From positions 268,149 to 332,148 of the forward strand of contig CAJJDP010000061.1 of assembly GCA_905182995.1 (NCBI GenBank): 64,000 nt of DNA, given 5' to 3'. Of this stretch, positions 38,895 through 50,813 are shown one piece after another. Under the pieces are notes generated by a model, which had not been told where the DNA came from, searched no databases, and saw only the letters and a program-made list of their open reading frames with translations. Position 1 is the stretch's first letter; every line of letters starts with the position of its first letter. Source of the stretch: Paramecium octaurelia. Taxonomy: Eukaryota; Ciliophora; Oligohymenophorea; Peniculida; Parameciidae. The position numbers were made by a program, and so were the translations under genes.

Positions 38895-39725
38895 AGATAA
38901 TCAGTCTTACGACGATTCTCTATCTATATATCAGAGCTCTACATCACAAGGTCATCAGAAGATTGTAAATCAGATCATATTTAGATTTCACTGCTTTGTT
39001 ATACGAAACCTGTTTAAATTGTATATGTCATTCGGTTGTAATAGATTTGGAATTCTATCCAATTTAAGGGGTTTCTAATTCAAGAAATGTTTAATTAATT
39101 TTAAAGGATGTTAATATTTGGTGACCCTTATATAATTACTTTTATATTGTGTTATCACAATTGTATAATTACATAATTGATAATTATTTTATTTACTAAG
39201 GTAAGTTTAATCTGATTAGTGAATTTTCCTTAAATTTAAAATGTTTAATAAATTTCCATAAATTCTATTAAGCTCCATTTTTATAGAATTATATCCTCAA
39301 ATAATGCAAACCCTTAACGAAGCAATTAATATCATTAACAAGTGAATTTAGAACATACTAATTGAATGATTGAGTGGCTCTCTGGAATTTAAATATTTTG
39401 ATTTTTAAATTCTATCCCCCATGATGTGAGCCTTTAATTGGCAACCAATTGCAGTTATCCCAAGGGTTATTTCAGTGCTTCGTATTCAAAAGTTCTTTTT
39501 CCTTTATAAAAGTTTTCTATAGTTGTTAATTTCAAGCAATGAACAATTTCAATTCATAAAAGAATGAATCAGAATAGTTTAATGGGAACAAGAAGGCTAC
39601 AAAGCAATTATTTTTTAATAATATGATTTTATTCTATCGTAATATTTAGAAAATATTCATGAAGTTTTGGTTTTCTATTAAGTAAAATGGTAAACTTTCC
39701 TCATAAAATTTAATTTCAATTCCTA
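38895..39725. other. 830-bp region without a clear gene
   Basis: AT-rich with a few short frames on both strands, such as one starting MGDRIQKSKYLNSREPLNHS on the minus strand near 39421 that stops after about 40 codons. One GTAAGT...TAG interval lies near 39201, but I cannot place exons around it. No tRNA-like fold was recognised. Confidence 0.4.
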
Positions 39726-40777
39726 TTAATAATAAAAATAATCGAATACATTTGCTCTTGCCTTTCTGAAATTGAAGTACTCCTTATTGGTTCCACAGAG
39801 GGTATCCCAATAATAGAAGAAACTAGAGAAATTGCCAATATTATGTGAATGATGATAGTGATGATATTCTGATGAACCAGAGAATGGTAATAATCTATAG
39901 GGGGACCAGGAGAACTCATAGCCACAATGTCCGTCGATGGTTTCAAATACTCTCACAATGTACCAGAACCCCAAAGTATAAAGATGCATGTGTGAACCCA
40001 AAAGCAACGGTCCCATAGCTGTGGCTGTGGAAGTTAGTACAAATTCTATTGGGTGTTAATATTCGGCAGCAACACTAATGGTATTATAGAATTCGTGATG
40101 TTTTTTATGAATGTGGTAAAATCTTGGACTGTGTAAAGTTCGATGCAACCAATAGAAAGAAGTATCTTCTACGATCATACAAAAAGCGATTTGCCACGCT
40201 AGTTCAAAATAGGATGGGATGGTGGAAGAATCATGTCTGAACTTTTGGCCGCCATAAACACTTCCAATAGTCAAGATGGAGGAAATTGTGGAATTAAGAA
40301 TCCAATTAAGAAGAACTTTCTTTTTGGTTTTGTTCCATGATTCCTAGCTCTTTTCCCAAGGCCAAGGATTCTAAGAATATTATCATATTTTTAAATTACA
40401 TTATCAACTTTATATCTTTCGAAGAATGGCAATTTCAAAGAGTAGATGATGTACATGTAAATGTTTCCAATCACATAACTTAGATGTGTTGTACTCAACT
40501 AAACAAGTAGGAATATTTTAATTTCTTAAAAATATAATGTTATTTCTTACCTTCCATACCTTCTAGATAGGAATGAACAAATAACATTATGTGAGGAACT
40601 GTCAAATAAGTGGATAGAGCTATGAAGATGGCCACGATTAATCCATAACCTTATTTTAATTATGTGTGTATAACCTTTGCGTACATATCGGTTCTTATCC
40701 TTTTGAATGGCATCGTCGATGGCTTCGATAGTGGCTAAGGAAGCGATTGAGAGATCACTTTAACTAGATGTTTCCAT
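39726..40777 (-). CDS. Sterol desaturase / C-4 methylsterol oxidase family enzyme
   Basis: 323 residues, three introns (25, 26 and 29 bases), frame closes. Membrane segments near residues 45-70 and 90-120 precede the di-iron histidine clusters of the fatty acid hydroxylase superfamily: EDTSFYWLHRTLHSPRFYHI (HRTLH), HKKHHEFYNTISVAAEY and the C-terminal EYHHYHHSHN. The enzymes use O2 at a di-iron centre to hydroxylate or desaturate sterols or lipids in the ER. EDxxFYWxHRxLH is typical of the methylsterol oxidase branch. Substrate is not certain: Paramecium lacks de novo sterol synthesis in common accounts, so a dietary sterol or lipid is possible. Confidence 0.88.
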
Positions 40778-40823
40778 AAATGTAAATTATAATAATGAAA
40801 TCTTTAAATTAGAATTGTTAATA

Positions 40824-41959
40824 TCATTTTCTCATTACATTTGTTCTTAATGTTCCATTGCTTAAAATGGAGGTAGACATGTTTTTAAAAACTGAAGGTT
40901 GTTCATATGTGCCTGGTCCAGGAGTCTTATCATTCTTGGTGAAGTCGGACTTGTTGCCATATCCAAGAGTGATCCTATTAAATCTTGAAGGTTCAATGAT
41001 CTAAGTCTTGATCTCATAAGTGTTCGACGCAGGAACCTTCTCTTAAAAAGTGGCCAATGGCTTAATCCTTGATCCAATAGTGCATGCGGGCTATAAATTA
41101 TACATTTTCAACTTACTTTATTTGCACCAATCAATTAGGTGACCTCATAGGAGTTGGGACTAGGTCCTTAGACTGTATGTGACATCTTGAACCTCTCGCT
41201 TTGGGACCAATTGGTCTTTCGATATTGAGTTGGCTATTTGATTTCTTCGTTGAAATAAGCATCAGGAGGTGGATTTTATTCAGCATTCCTTTGCACATAC
41301 AAAGGAGAAATGAATTTGTTGCCATATCCAAAGCCAGTTGATCGACCTTGGGATCCAATGGAATCGGGAATGCTGTAATTGAACTCAGTTCTGAGAGTTA
41401 GGTTTTTATCGAATCTAAAATAAGGACAGTGCTAACCTCTGAGCTTTGGAAAAGGAGACTTCAGGAATGCTGTGTCTGAGTGAGGAAGCAGATTGATACA
41501 TCGAGGTTCCTTTGCCTTATTCAACTAATTTGTGTCTCAATTGGGATAGCTACAAAGTCGATAGAGTAGATCCATTCATAGCTGAATTACCTGTTACGCC
41601 TTGGGTGTTGGTATTGCCACTTCTGACTTTGAAGGACAATGCAAAGGTATCTCCTGGTTGAATTGGTTCTTATTTAAGTTACCCATTTTCAAGTAGCAAT
41701 TTATAAGTTGATTACATTTCAAGATTGTCTGGAAGGATTTCAGCATTATAATCATTGACCTTTATTGTAATAGGTTAATTGCCTTCAATTACTGGAACCA
41801 AAATATTGATTGGCGATCGATCTAAAAGCTATTCGGCTATAAAAAACCTGCTTTGGTAACGAGGTTGAAGAGAATGTCATCTTGTTGTTTCAATTCCACT
41901 TTGATTGGTGAATTGTCTTTAACAAGAAATAACTTCATGTCTTATAATCTAATGCTCAT
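40824..41959 (-). CDS. STPG-repeat (sperm-tail PG-rich-like) protein, probable axonemal
   Basis: 353 residues, three introns (26, 22 and 26 bases), frame closes. The first 100 residues look like a beta-rich fold (NSPIKVELKQQDDILFNLVT, SPINILVPVIEGNQPITIKV). The second half carries repeats of the type TPGPGTYEQPSVFKNM, GPSPNSYEV and PPPDAYFNEE, with spacers such as FGYGNKF and LGYGNKSDF. Pro-Gly-Pro-x-x-Tyr repeats occur in STPG/ODF3-type proteins that bind along or inside axonemal microtubules. The N-terminal domain is not part of that family. It starts just 19 bases after the stop of the CFAP161 fusion gene. Confidence 0.75.
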
Positions 41960-41978
41960 TATGTTTTATTAATAATTA

Positions 41979-43555
41979 TCATAAATTCCATGATTTCTTT
42001 AAAATAGCCTCAAAAGTCTCATCCTGCTACACAGAAGATGAAACATCCTAATCAATAGACACAAGAAGTCATACTTAATAAAACTCTCCAAACTCTTAAA
42101 ACGATATCACTCTGTCAGGATTACTCTTGTTCCAATGAGATACGAAGTCCTAAAACACTTGCCTTTCAGTTTTATATCCTTTCAATACGTCTGGGTGTTC
42201 CTTTGCGTTGATCAATCTACCCATTGTCTCGAGAGTGACCTTCCCTGCCCTTTACTCAATAGATGCATAGGCTCTTTACACATAGTACAGTCTTTTATCG
42301 CTCATTTATAACTAATTAGATTCTAGAAATACTCTGAAGGCATCCAAAAATTCATTGAATTCAATTCTGCCATTGCCATTTTTATCAAATGTTTAGAAGA
42401 TCATTTTGGTCTCATCTTCTGATAGAGTCAACCCAAAATTCCTCAATCCCCACTTGAAATCGTTATACTCAACTACACCATCTAAACTTATATTTTATAT
42501 AATCTAACTTTTGTTTTCATCCATCTCCATAAATATTTTAGCCAATCCTCTCAATCCATAAGCACCTTTCCCAGTGATTTGCTATTTCACTCTTATCATC
42601 AAATTCTTCACATTCCTATTGTCATCCATCACAGACTCATCAAATTACTCGTTTTATTTTCTGGCCACCTAAAACCTCCATAAGTTTTATGGCCTATTAA
42701 AAATTAACTATTCTATTACTCTTGATTTCTTAATGGAATATCAATAGTGGTTCTCCCTTCCTTCTCAGCTATCAAATTTTATGTTTTGTTCAAACATTGA
42801 TAAGAATGCACGAAGACTTCACTTTCTCTTCCAAAATCATTTTGATACACTATATCATCGCTGGCTAACCAATGTTAAGTGAAGGAATGCTTAATCAACA
42901 CGGTATCATCTGATCTGATTGGTTGTCCTTCCATTTCAAATCTTATTTTGGGATCAGCATGTTCAAATTTCCAAACTGTATTGAATACATCACTCTCAAT
43001 TGCACAAACCTCCTGTTTTCTAGATATCTTAGCACATCTGGTTGGTGTTTGGGGAAGTGAATGAAGATAGAATGTTTTATTATTAGATATCCTGGGATTT
43101 GCCACAATTCTGAAATGCTATCCGTAATGTAATACATCATCTCCATAGTAATTTGGTTCTTTAGTATAGGGGAGTATCACGAACACTGATCTTACTGTAG
43201 GTTGTGTAGTTTATGCAGTTGTAATATTGTATGCTTCTTCCTATATTTTCAATTTCTCTTGAATGTCTATTGAGAGATACCCCTAAGTCTTCAGATTCTA
43301 GAGCATCAAATGGAATCCAAAATGGATGTAATCGTCTTGGGGAAATGTGAGAGATGCCAATCTCAAACTGAAATGTGTCTTTGTGTCTTTCACTATGCTT
43401 GCCAGTTATCCATTTTATCTATTTTTCAAGTAGTCCTTCTTCCTATATAATTTATGCACAAATGATCACTTGGTTTCATCCAACTCCCATTCTTCAAACC
43501 AATTTCCAATTCGGGTCTAGAACTTATATTTATGATCGACGTTGTAATTGTGCAT
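41979..43555 (-). CDS. CFAP161: CFAP161 fused to a calcyphosin-like EF-hand domain
   Basis: 489 residues; removal of four introns (27, 26, 27 and 27 bases) closes the frame over the whole length. The N-terminal 260 residues are CFAP161-like: TRIGNWFEEWELDETKKKDY, HFGFHLMLQNLKTQGYLSID, YYGDDVLHYGQHFRIVANP and an ending PQNLWRFQVAR. Without a stop it runs into a calcyphosin-like region: GAYGLRGLAKIFMEMDENKN, FQTFDKNGNGRIEFNEFLDA (a full EF-hand), RVISFQEFGEFYQDVSSSV and FEAILKKSWNL. CFAP161 is a microtubule inner protein of ciliary doublets; calcyphosins bind Ca2+. The join depends on one 26-base intron; if it were not spliced, the first part would end at a TGA about 20 codons on. A Ca2+-responsive inner protein is inference. 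Confidence 0.82.
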
Positions 43556-43574
43556 AATTAATATATATATTTTT
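43556..43574. promoter_or_regulatory. 19-bp divergent intergenic region
   Basis: Only 19 bases, mostly alternating T and A, separate the start codons of the CFAP161 fusion (minus) and the EEP-family gene (plus). Promoter sequence must overlap one or both coding regions, or one start is misplaced; no better start is visible for either. Confidence 0.4.
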
Positions 43575-44306
43575 ATGAATACTTTAAAAATACTCTAATG
43601 GAATACATTGGCTGACACTCTTTCAGATGCTTTTCCACTGATCAACAAACAATTTCTACAATGGAATCACAGATCATCATTAATTGCTCAATATTTAAAA
43701 CAACACCCATGCGATGTCTATTGTTTTCAAGAAGTAGATCACCCAGAATTCTTTGAATAAGTCCTCCAAGATCACCTATTCATTTATCAAAAAAAGCAAC
43801 ATAACAGCGATGGCATATTGATTGCCTATAAAAAGGACTTGAAATTACAATCAGTCAACATCATACCGTTTCTGGAAAATAACAAAGTTTCCAATTAGTT
43901 CTTCATTAAAGTAGACTTTCTAGATTTCATATTGGTGGCTACTCATCTTAAAGCTAAACCAGACTTTGAGAAGATCAGAAGGAATTAATTAGAATAAATA
44001 AATAAATTTGTGAAAGAGGACAAGATTATTCTATGTGGTGATTTCAACACTTAACCTCAATTAGAGGCGGTTTCTAATTTTTTAGAAATATCAGGTATGA
44101 AATGCACGAATACAACTGTGCCAACCACTTCTAAAAATAGAGGGAAATTGGAAACAAATATAAAGGATTACATTTTGTATAAGGGTGTTCATTTGAAACA
44201 GAGTCAAGTAGGTCCAACAGAAGGTGTACAAATCAATGAGAGTGGATTACCAACTGAATTGTTCCCTTCTGACCATATCTTTTTAATTGGAGAGTTTGAA
44301 ATCTGA
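43575..44306 (+). CDS. Endonuclease/exonuclease/phosphatase family protein, CCR4/nocturnin-like
   Basis: 243 residues, intronless, frame exact. It has the EEP catalytic landmarks in order: LQWNTLADTLSDAFP (Asn), PCDVYCFQEVDHPEFF (metal-binding Glu), SDGILIAYKK, LVATHLKAKP, ILCGDFNTQP (Asp, Asn) and FPSDHIFLIGEFEI (Asp-His). The LQWNTLAD start and FQEVD are closest to CCR4/Angel/nocturnin-type 3' exonucleases and 2',5'-phosphodiesterases. It is short, a bare catalytic domain with no leucine-rich or targeting region. Deadenylase activity is likely; substrate unknown. Confidence 0.85.
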
Positions 44307-44354
44307 TATGACATAAAAATTACATAAAAAATAAATAAGTTTAATTTAATATAA

Positions 44355-45577
44355 ATGTACTTTGAATAAGAATGTCGAAAATTTTTGAGACCTCGAAGAT
44401 TAGAATATCAAATTTTTGATTTGGGTAAGGATTCAAAATTATTGAAGGTCCTGAAAGACTCCCACTTACAAATGGAACACTATTCAAACACGAAATTAGT
44501 ATTATAAATCGTTAGGGTCATCAATTAAAGTGCTCTTTTTTTGAGATTAACCCAATTAGTGATTGCTGCATAATCTATTGCCATGGTTTTAACGGTTGTC
44601 GTGTAGAAGGTGTCAAATATGCTCATGTTGCTGCTCAATATAATCTAAACTTTTGTACTTTTGATTTTCAAGGATGTGGTCATAGCTAAGGAGATCTCAT
44701 CACCTTTGGGTAACACAACTCATTTAAATAGTTATTTAGAACAGAATGATATCACCTGTATTATTTTAGACATCAAGAAAAGATTCTAATAAAATTAATT
44801 CATCTTATGGGGAAGATCATTGGGAGCGACTACCATTCAATTGAAGAAATAACCATATGTAAGTGGTTACGTATTGGATTCTTGTTTCACTGATCTCAAT
44901 AAGGCATGTGTGAGAATGATGCAAAAATCCACTTCCCTACCAAAGCTAATCATCAAAAGTGTTCTATATCTGTTGAAAGGTATCCCTAATTTTCAATTAT
45001 TCCAGGGAAAATTGAATCACAAGGCAATTTCAAGTTCGATGATATCAAGATACAAAGGGCTGACTCCAGTGTTCCCACTCTCTACATTTGTAGTGATTAA
45101 GATACATTGATCAAATCCAAAAATACTATTGGATTATACTAGTAGCATAATGGTTTAAGAGACCTCATCAAAATCTAAGGAGAACACAATGATTCCAGAT
45201 CTCTCGAGTTGATTAACCAAATCTGCTGTTGGTGCAAAGAACGATTCCAAATTAATCGTCAATACTCCTGTCATGAAACCTCCCCATTGGAAATTCGAAA
45301 AAAATATCAACATTTGGCTGGAAGAAACAGTCTAATTCGTACTCCTTCAGATATCATAAACAAGTATGATTTAAACAGATAAAATCTCAATCATTGTTAA
45401 ACCTAATCTACTTCAGTGCTCAAATACAATAACCAACATATCATCCAACCAAAAAAGTTGTACTTTCAAGAATCTCCTTAAAAAATTATTGGCTCATAGA
45501 CCAAAATCTTAAAATAATAAATGAGTTAGGAAATAGGGCACAACAATAAATTTATTCGCAAACCCATATTTGATTGA
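44355..45577 (+). CDS. Alpha/beta hydrolase
   Basis: 383 residues, three introns (23, 22 and 26 bases), frame closes. The fold is evident: CCIIYCHGFNGCRVEGVKY (HG oxyanion region), FCTFDFQGCGHSQGD, the nucleophile elbow ILWGRSLGATT (Ser), VLDSCFTDL, YICSDQDTLI (acid Asp) and IKIQGEHNDSR (His). These give a complete Ser-Asp-His triad. A 120-residue Gln/Asn-rich tail follows and is unrelated to the hydrolase fold. Related ciliate proteins are annotated as serine peptidase or lipase-like; the substrate cannot be read from sequence. It follows the EEP gene by 48 bases on the same strand. Confidence 0.85.
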
Positions 45578-45766
45578 ATAATTAATTATATTATATATTG
45601 ATTCAGAGCTTTGCTTTCTCCACAACTGGAAGTCTTGACAAATATTGCCAAGCGTTGTGATTAAAGCGGTGTCTTTCCTCGAAAAACTATCAGTGCCATG
45701 CTCTCCCATTTAATTTCTCTAATATCCTTTTATATGATAATCAGAAACTCTGTTAGATCGTACCAT
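45509..45766 (-). CDS. Small ORF overlapping the hydrolase 3' end, uncertain
   Basis: ATG 45766 to stop at 45509 gives 85 residues without introns (HGTDSFSRKDTALITTLGNI, CQDFQLWRKQSSESI). The first 55 residues look protein-like; the last 20 overlap the antisense 3' coding end of the hydrolase by 69 bases. It may be a real short gene with an unrecognised earlier end, a truncated duplicate, or chance. Confidence 0.35.
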
Positions 45767-46179
45767 TTTTTGAAAAGTTAAACAATTATTTATTGCTTTT
45801 AATTATTAATAAAATTATTAAATATATAAGAATTGAAAATAAGAAATACTTAATTTTCAAGATCACATATTTAATTTCCATCAATTTATCATTCTTATCA
45901 AAATGATGTAATAAATTTGTACTGAATTGATACGTTCATCAATTCAATATTTTATTCTTGTATCAGATTGCTATTAGTTAAGATTTGAGTTTTTTTTAAC
46001 TGATTTGCACATGCTCCCAATAATTTTTTATTGTTTGCTATCTCTCCCTCTTATCTATGATTAAATTAATTAATTTTTTATTGTGTAATCTCTTTCAAAT
46101 CTATTCAATAACCAAATTAATCATCTTATTATGCTTTATTATTTTTATAAAAACTCTAAGATTCAAAATAAAAATCAGA
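45767..46179. other. Intergenic, no gene seen
   Basis: About 410 AT-rich bases before the first of the tandem TmcB-like genes. No gene-like frame. Confidence 0.5.
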
Positions 46180-49100
46180 ATGAATGTGTGCTTCTAAAAA
46201 TTAATCAAAATATTATCTCAAATCATAGATTAATAAGAAAAAAATCAATATATTTTCCCTTAAGAATTAATCCTTGTCTTAAACATATAATAACAACTCT
46301 TGCCTTTGTCATATATTTATGGGGCTTCGGAATTCTCACATTTAACCCTTTTTACTGCATTTGCAAGACCCTAGATTTATATCCCTTCATCCATTTTAGG
46401 TTCATGTATCACTTTTATAATGGCCTTGATATGTGTGCTAAACTTTATACCTTTACTTAATTTAAAGTATACTGGAATAATTGTTTAGTTGCTTAAATGT
46501 GCTATGCTTAACTTTTTCTTTGAAATTACATCTGGTCAGTTTCAAATACTACCGCACATTTTAATTATTCTTATCTCATTAATCAATTCGATCATACTTG
46601 AGGGAACTTTAAATATAAAAATTGAAAACTTTTAAAAAATATAGTTGTCATTATAAGATGCTCTATTAGTAGTACTCAATATTTTGATTATGATACTTTT
46701 TAAATATGCTTACTCGCAGATTGCTATAGATATCACCGCTTTTTGTATAATATTTTTTTAGATTATGAATTTAATTATTGGATAACCCTCTATTTCAATA
46801 AGGAATAAGGCTATTTTTCTAATTATTAATCTTTTTTCTCTTTACTTTGGAATTTTAAAGAGTTTTGGTTTAAAGAGTAACACTTAAATAGAAATGATTA
46901 TGCTTCCGTTAATTTATAGAATATCATTGCATGGCTATGAATAATTATTTCGAAATTATAAGTATTAAAATATAAAAGGGCTTCCTACCTCTATCAGTTA
47001 AATTGTATTTTTCATTAAAAATATTGACAACTATTCTCAATTAAAGGTCTAGACACCACACAGCATTGAACATCAAATTATATTTTCAACTATTAAAATG
47101 GCCAAAAATCTAAATTACTTAGCATACAAGGAATTGGTATCACTAAAACTTAATAACAATATTTTATTGAACTTAAAAATAAACCCGATATTATAGCAAT
47201 GCTTGAGGAAAATTAGTTATGATACATAAAATGACAGTAAGCCGTCTAATGGCATCACATTAATCTCTAAGTAATTAATAGAAAATGAAAATTAAAGTTT
47301 TGAAACTTAAGTAAGCATCATAGAACTTCTTCATGATAAAATTGAATGCATGAGGTTATTGATGGAAGAGAACTATATCGTATAATTTGATCATTTATTA
47401 AAATATATTGAAAAACTCATAAAAATTTAGAAAATACTAGTTAAGTAATATGAAACCTTTCCATGCGAAAGAACACAATGTGCACTAGGGTTTTTTTATA
47501 CCGAATTGTTGAATGACTATTTAGCAGCAAATCAATTGTTTAGTGTTTTGGCTATATCTGATGAAAAAATGAAGAAAATTACATTGAATCAAGATGTCTT
47601 TAATAACAAGATGATTTATTTAATAACCTAATTTAATGGGAAAATGGAGATAAAATGCTCATCCTATGATGCTGATTAATTTTTGGGAATTTCGAATGAG
47701 TCACTTACTAATAAAACTATAGATGATTTAATTCCACCTGGAATAAGTGAAAATCATGATGAAATGATTATAGATTTCTTAAAAAATGGCAAATCTAAAT
47801 TCCTTAGATAATTGCAAGTTAACTTTTTGTACTATAAATATTAGCAATATATGATGGAAATAGATTTTGCAATTGAAACCAATCTAATTTAAGAACTTAA
47901 TTTCATTGTTTTCATCCAACCCACAATGAGCTAGATTCTAACTATTATTTTAGACTTAAATTTGGCAATAGTTTGCATGAGCAAAGCTTTTATCTAAGAG
48001 TTGGATTTATAAGAAAGCATCAAATTTTATTTGGGAATGAAAATATCAAAAATAATCCCATCCTTTCCACATATCATCTTAGATAATCATTTTATAGAAA
48101 ATGCAGAAGCTCACTTTGAAAATTATGATGTAAGATCAAGTTCGTCCTCAAGAGATCATCCTTATCATACATCCTATTCTATTAGAACAAAGAAAATAGA
48201 TGGCAGAATTGCGTTTTATTATGTGTAGTTTGAGTATTTCAAGAAGAATGCAGTTGGTTAAGTTTCCAGTTGCGGTGATTCTGTAAACACCAGTCACCAT
48301 TTAGTTGTAGACTATATATATGAGGATAATATAAATGAAATATGTGAAGAAGCCCCTGTCGAGATTCCTATAGAGGATGAAGTTAAAAGAGAGAATCCCT
48401 AATAACATTTTGCTGAAGGATAATATTCAGAACAAAGTCAGATGATTAATGAATTTAAATATGAATAAACTAATATCAAAAGTACATTTAGATGCAATTA
48501 GACACTTTTGGAATAAAGGTACTCCAATGTGCATAAAAATCCATCAAAAGTGCTGATTTCTCATAAAAACGAAAGTGGTGTTCATGATGAACAAATTAAA
48601 GTTCATTAGCTAGATGAGTGTTAATCTTCTTAGATTTCTAGTTTACAAGGCTTAAGACGATCAGAATTCTACAAAAAATATGAATTATACTAGAAACTTA
48701 GATTCTAAGTTGGAAATTCGAAATACCATAAACTGTTCATTCTTACTTTTACTTTGAGTTTAATTAGTTAAGTGATAATTTAATCGATTGTAAATATTTC
48801 ATTAATTTTAGTAAATAGCAAAGTTAAATATCAACTTATAGCTTCTGGCTGCTGATATAGACTTACTATAAGTCAAGAATCTCGTATATTAGCCATTCGA
48901 ATCCTTTTTATTAACTAGATGGACTATATTTAATTATTTACAAATGTAGATCACAGGGGAAATTACACAATAAGAATTCAACTATCTTGTGGAGTTTCCT
49001 AGGTCGAATCTGAATCTAGGTTACGATTAATTAGATTCTAATTTGAAATAAGTATTGGATAGGATAAGCGTTTCTGGTTTTTTTGAAAACAAATCTTTAG

Positions 49101-50529
49101 ATATTTATGTTTATGTTTCTACAGGAGAAGGGGAACTTTATAATTTAACTTTAAGGAACAGCATTTAAATTTTGTTAAACTATTTATATGAGATTAAGAA
49201 GAGATATTAAATCGAAGGAACAATAGTTTCGGATAGTCCTTATGTCTACTATTCCTATAAGAATTATTTAACAATGAAATCAGAATTCAACCAATTGAAC
49301 GAGTAAATTTTAAGTAGTACAATTACCAAGTCATAGCAAGAACAATCATAAGAAGAGTTTATTTTTATAATTACAATAGGAGTTGCTTTTCTATAATTTT
49401 GTATAACTTTTAATTATTTTATTCAAATTTAGAGATTAATTAATAAATTTTATGGTCTCATTTAAAATATGGATGCTGATTACACCTATTAAGAAATTAC
49501 TCGATTGAAGTTTATATCTAGTCGTTTAAACAAAAGTTCGAATATGTTATTTAGATTCTAAATCAACATTGAGTAAAAGGAAAAGGAATTCCATCATAAA
49601 TCATTCAATTTGAACATCAAGAAAAAAGTGTTACATAGACCATATTATGTGAAATAGTACTTTCCTTATTATTTATATTTTATTTTTGTATTAGCGTTGA
49701 TGTTTGGTAATGCTTTATTGACATTTCAAGAAAGCGGTGAATATTTGAATAAGTATCCAGCAACAGCTTAATTTTTCAAAGCTATCTCAGATGTAGGAAC
49801 AGATATACCAACCATATATGCTTAAAGGGATATCCTATATAACATTGGGCTAATAGCTCCTTTTTTAAATGCCACTGAAAAAGCTAGACTTCTATAAGAA
49901 ATCAAAGATTCTCTCAACAGAACTACTACATTTATAACATTGGACTTTAATCTAGATAAGTACATTATTATCTTATAATTAAGTTTGATAATTTCTACAG
50001 AGTTCAAAGATTATTACAATCAGATTTAGAAGGAGAACCTTTGCAATTTTCTTCCAAATTACATAAGTTCGAAATCATAAACTCTATGTCCTTAAATCAT
50101 GGATTAAAATTTGGAGAGAGGCCTACTAGGATTGTTGATTTATATCAGTAATTTCATCAATACTGATATGGCTATAAATCAATTTACAAATAAATTGCAA
50201 TAAAGCTATTTAGAATTAGAAGGTGCCTTTTTGGTTTCTTACATTATCAAAGATATAAATACTAGCTTTCACTTTGATTTATAATCCCAGACTCAGTTTT
50301 ATATTGACAAAATCAGTGTAAAATTATTTATAGATTATTAAATTAGGTGCATAATCTAGTCATTCTCATATTTTTATGCATCTTGGTTGTGCTTACATTA
50401 ACAAAGATCAGGAATAAACTAATTAAAAAATTATATTTGGCGTAGAGACTTCCATATTTGATGCCTATAAAAACAATCATTTTAAACGATGGCTTTGAAA
50501 GGAATCTAAGATAGCTTATCCATAAATGA
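46180..50529 (+). CDS. TmcB-like multi-pass PAS protein, tandem copy 1
   Basis: 1421 residues; introns of 31, 24 and 29 bases close the frame. The start at 46180 (MNVCFQKLIKILSQIIDQQE) was fixed by alignment with the next gene, not by the longest local frame. Layout: about eight N-terminal hydrophobic helices; a soluble region with FPCERTQCALGFFYTELLND and LAISDEKMKKI; a PAS-like stretch (IDDLIPPGISENHDEMIIDF); a charged linker; then further helices and a conserved domain with SDVGTDIPTIYAQRDILY. Ciliate genomes hold large families of such proteins, often named after Dictyostelium TmcB. A membrane sensor role is inference from the PAS-like region and helices. Confidence 0.8.
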
Positions 50530-50813
50530 ATAATAAATTTTTAATTTATATAAAAATAATTCAAAAAAATAAAAAATTCTTTCGAAATCAACTAATATTT
50601 TATAGTATAAGTTTGATATATTTTTTATAATTTAACATATGATTCTAGTCGAAACCAAGGATTCTCTTACTCTTCTACTCAGTTTCATAATATGTAACAT
50701 TAATTGCTAATTGTAGAAATGCTAAGCAATTAATTAATCAATCATTTTTTATAATAATTAACACTTCCTATACATATATTTATAATAAATTAGATACTTC
50801 AAAATTTGTGATA

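Noticed and set aside
40862-41358. Two minus-strand frames inside the STPG gene
   Set aside because: They lie in other frames of the spliced STPG coding sequence, which has the Pro-Gly-Pro repeats.
42879-43146. Short frames on both strands within CFAP161
   Set aside because: Shadows of the CFAP161 exon, whose protein matches the family in another frame.
46131-46460. Longest local frame as the start of TmcB-like copy 1
   Set aside because: The alternative ATG at 46180 in another frame aligns with the start of copy 2 all along the N-terminal helices.
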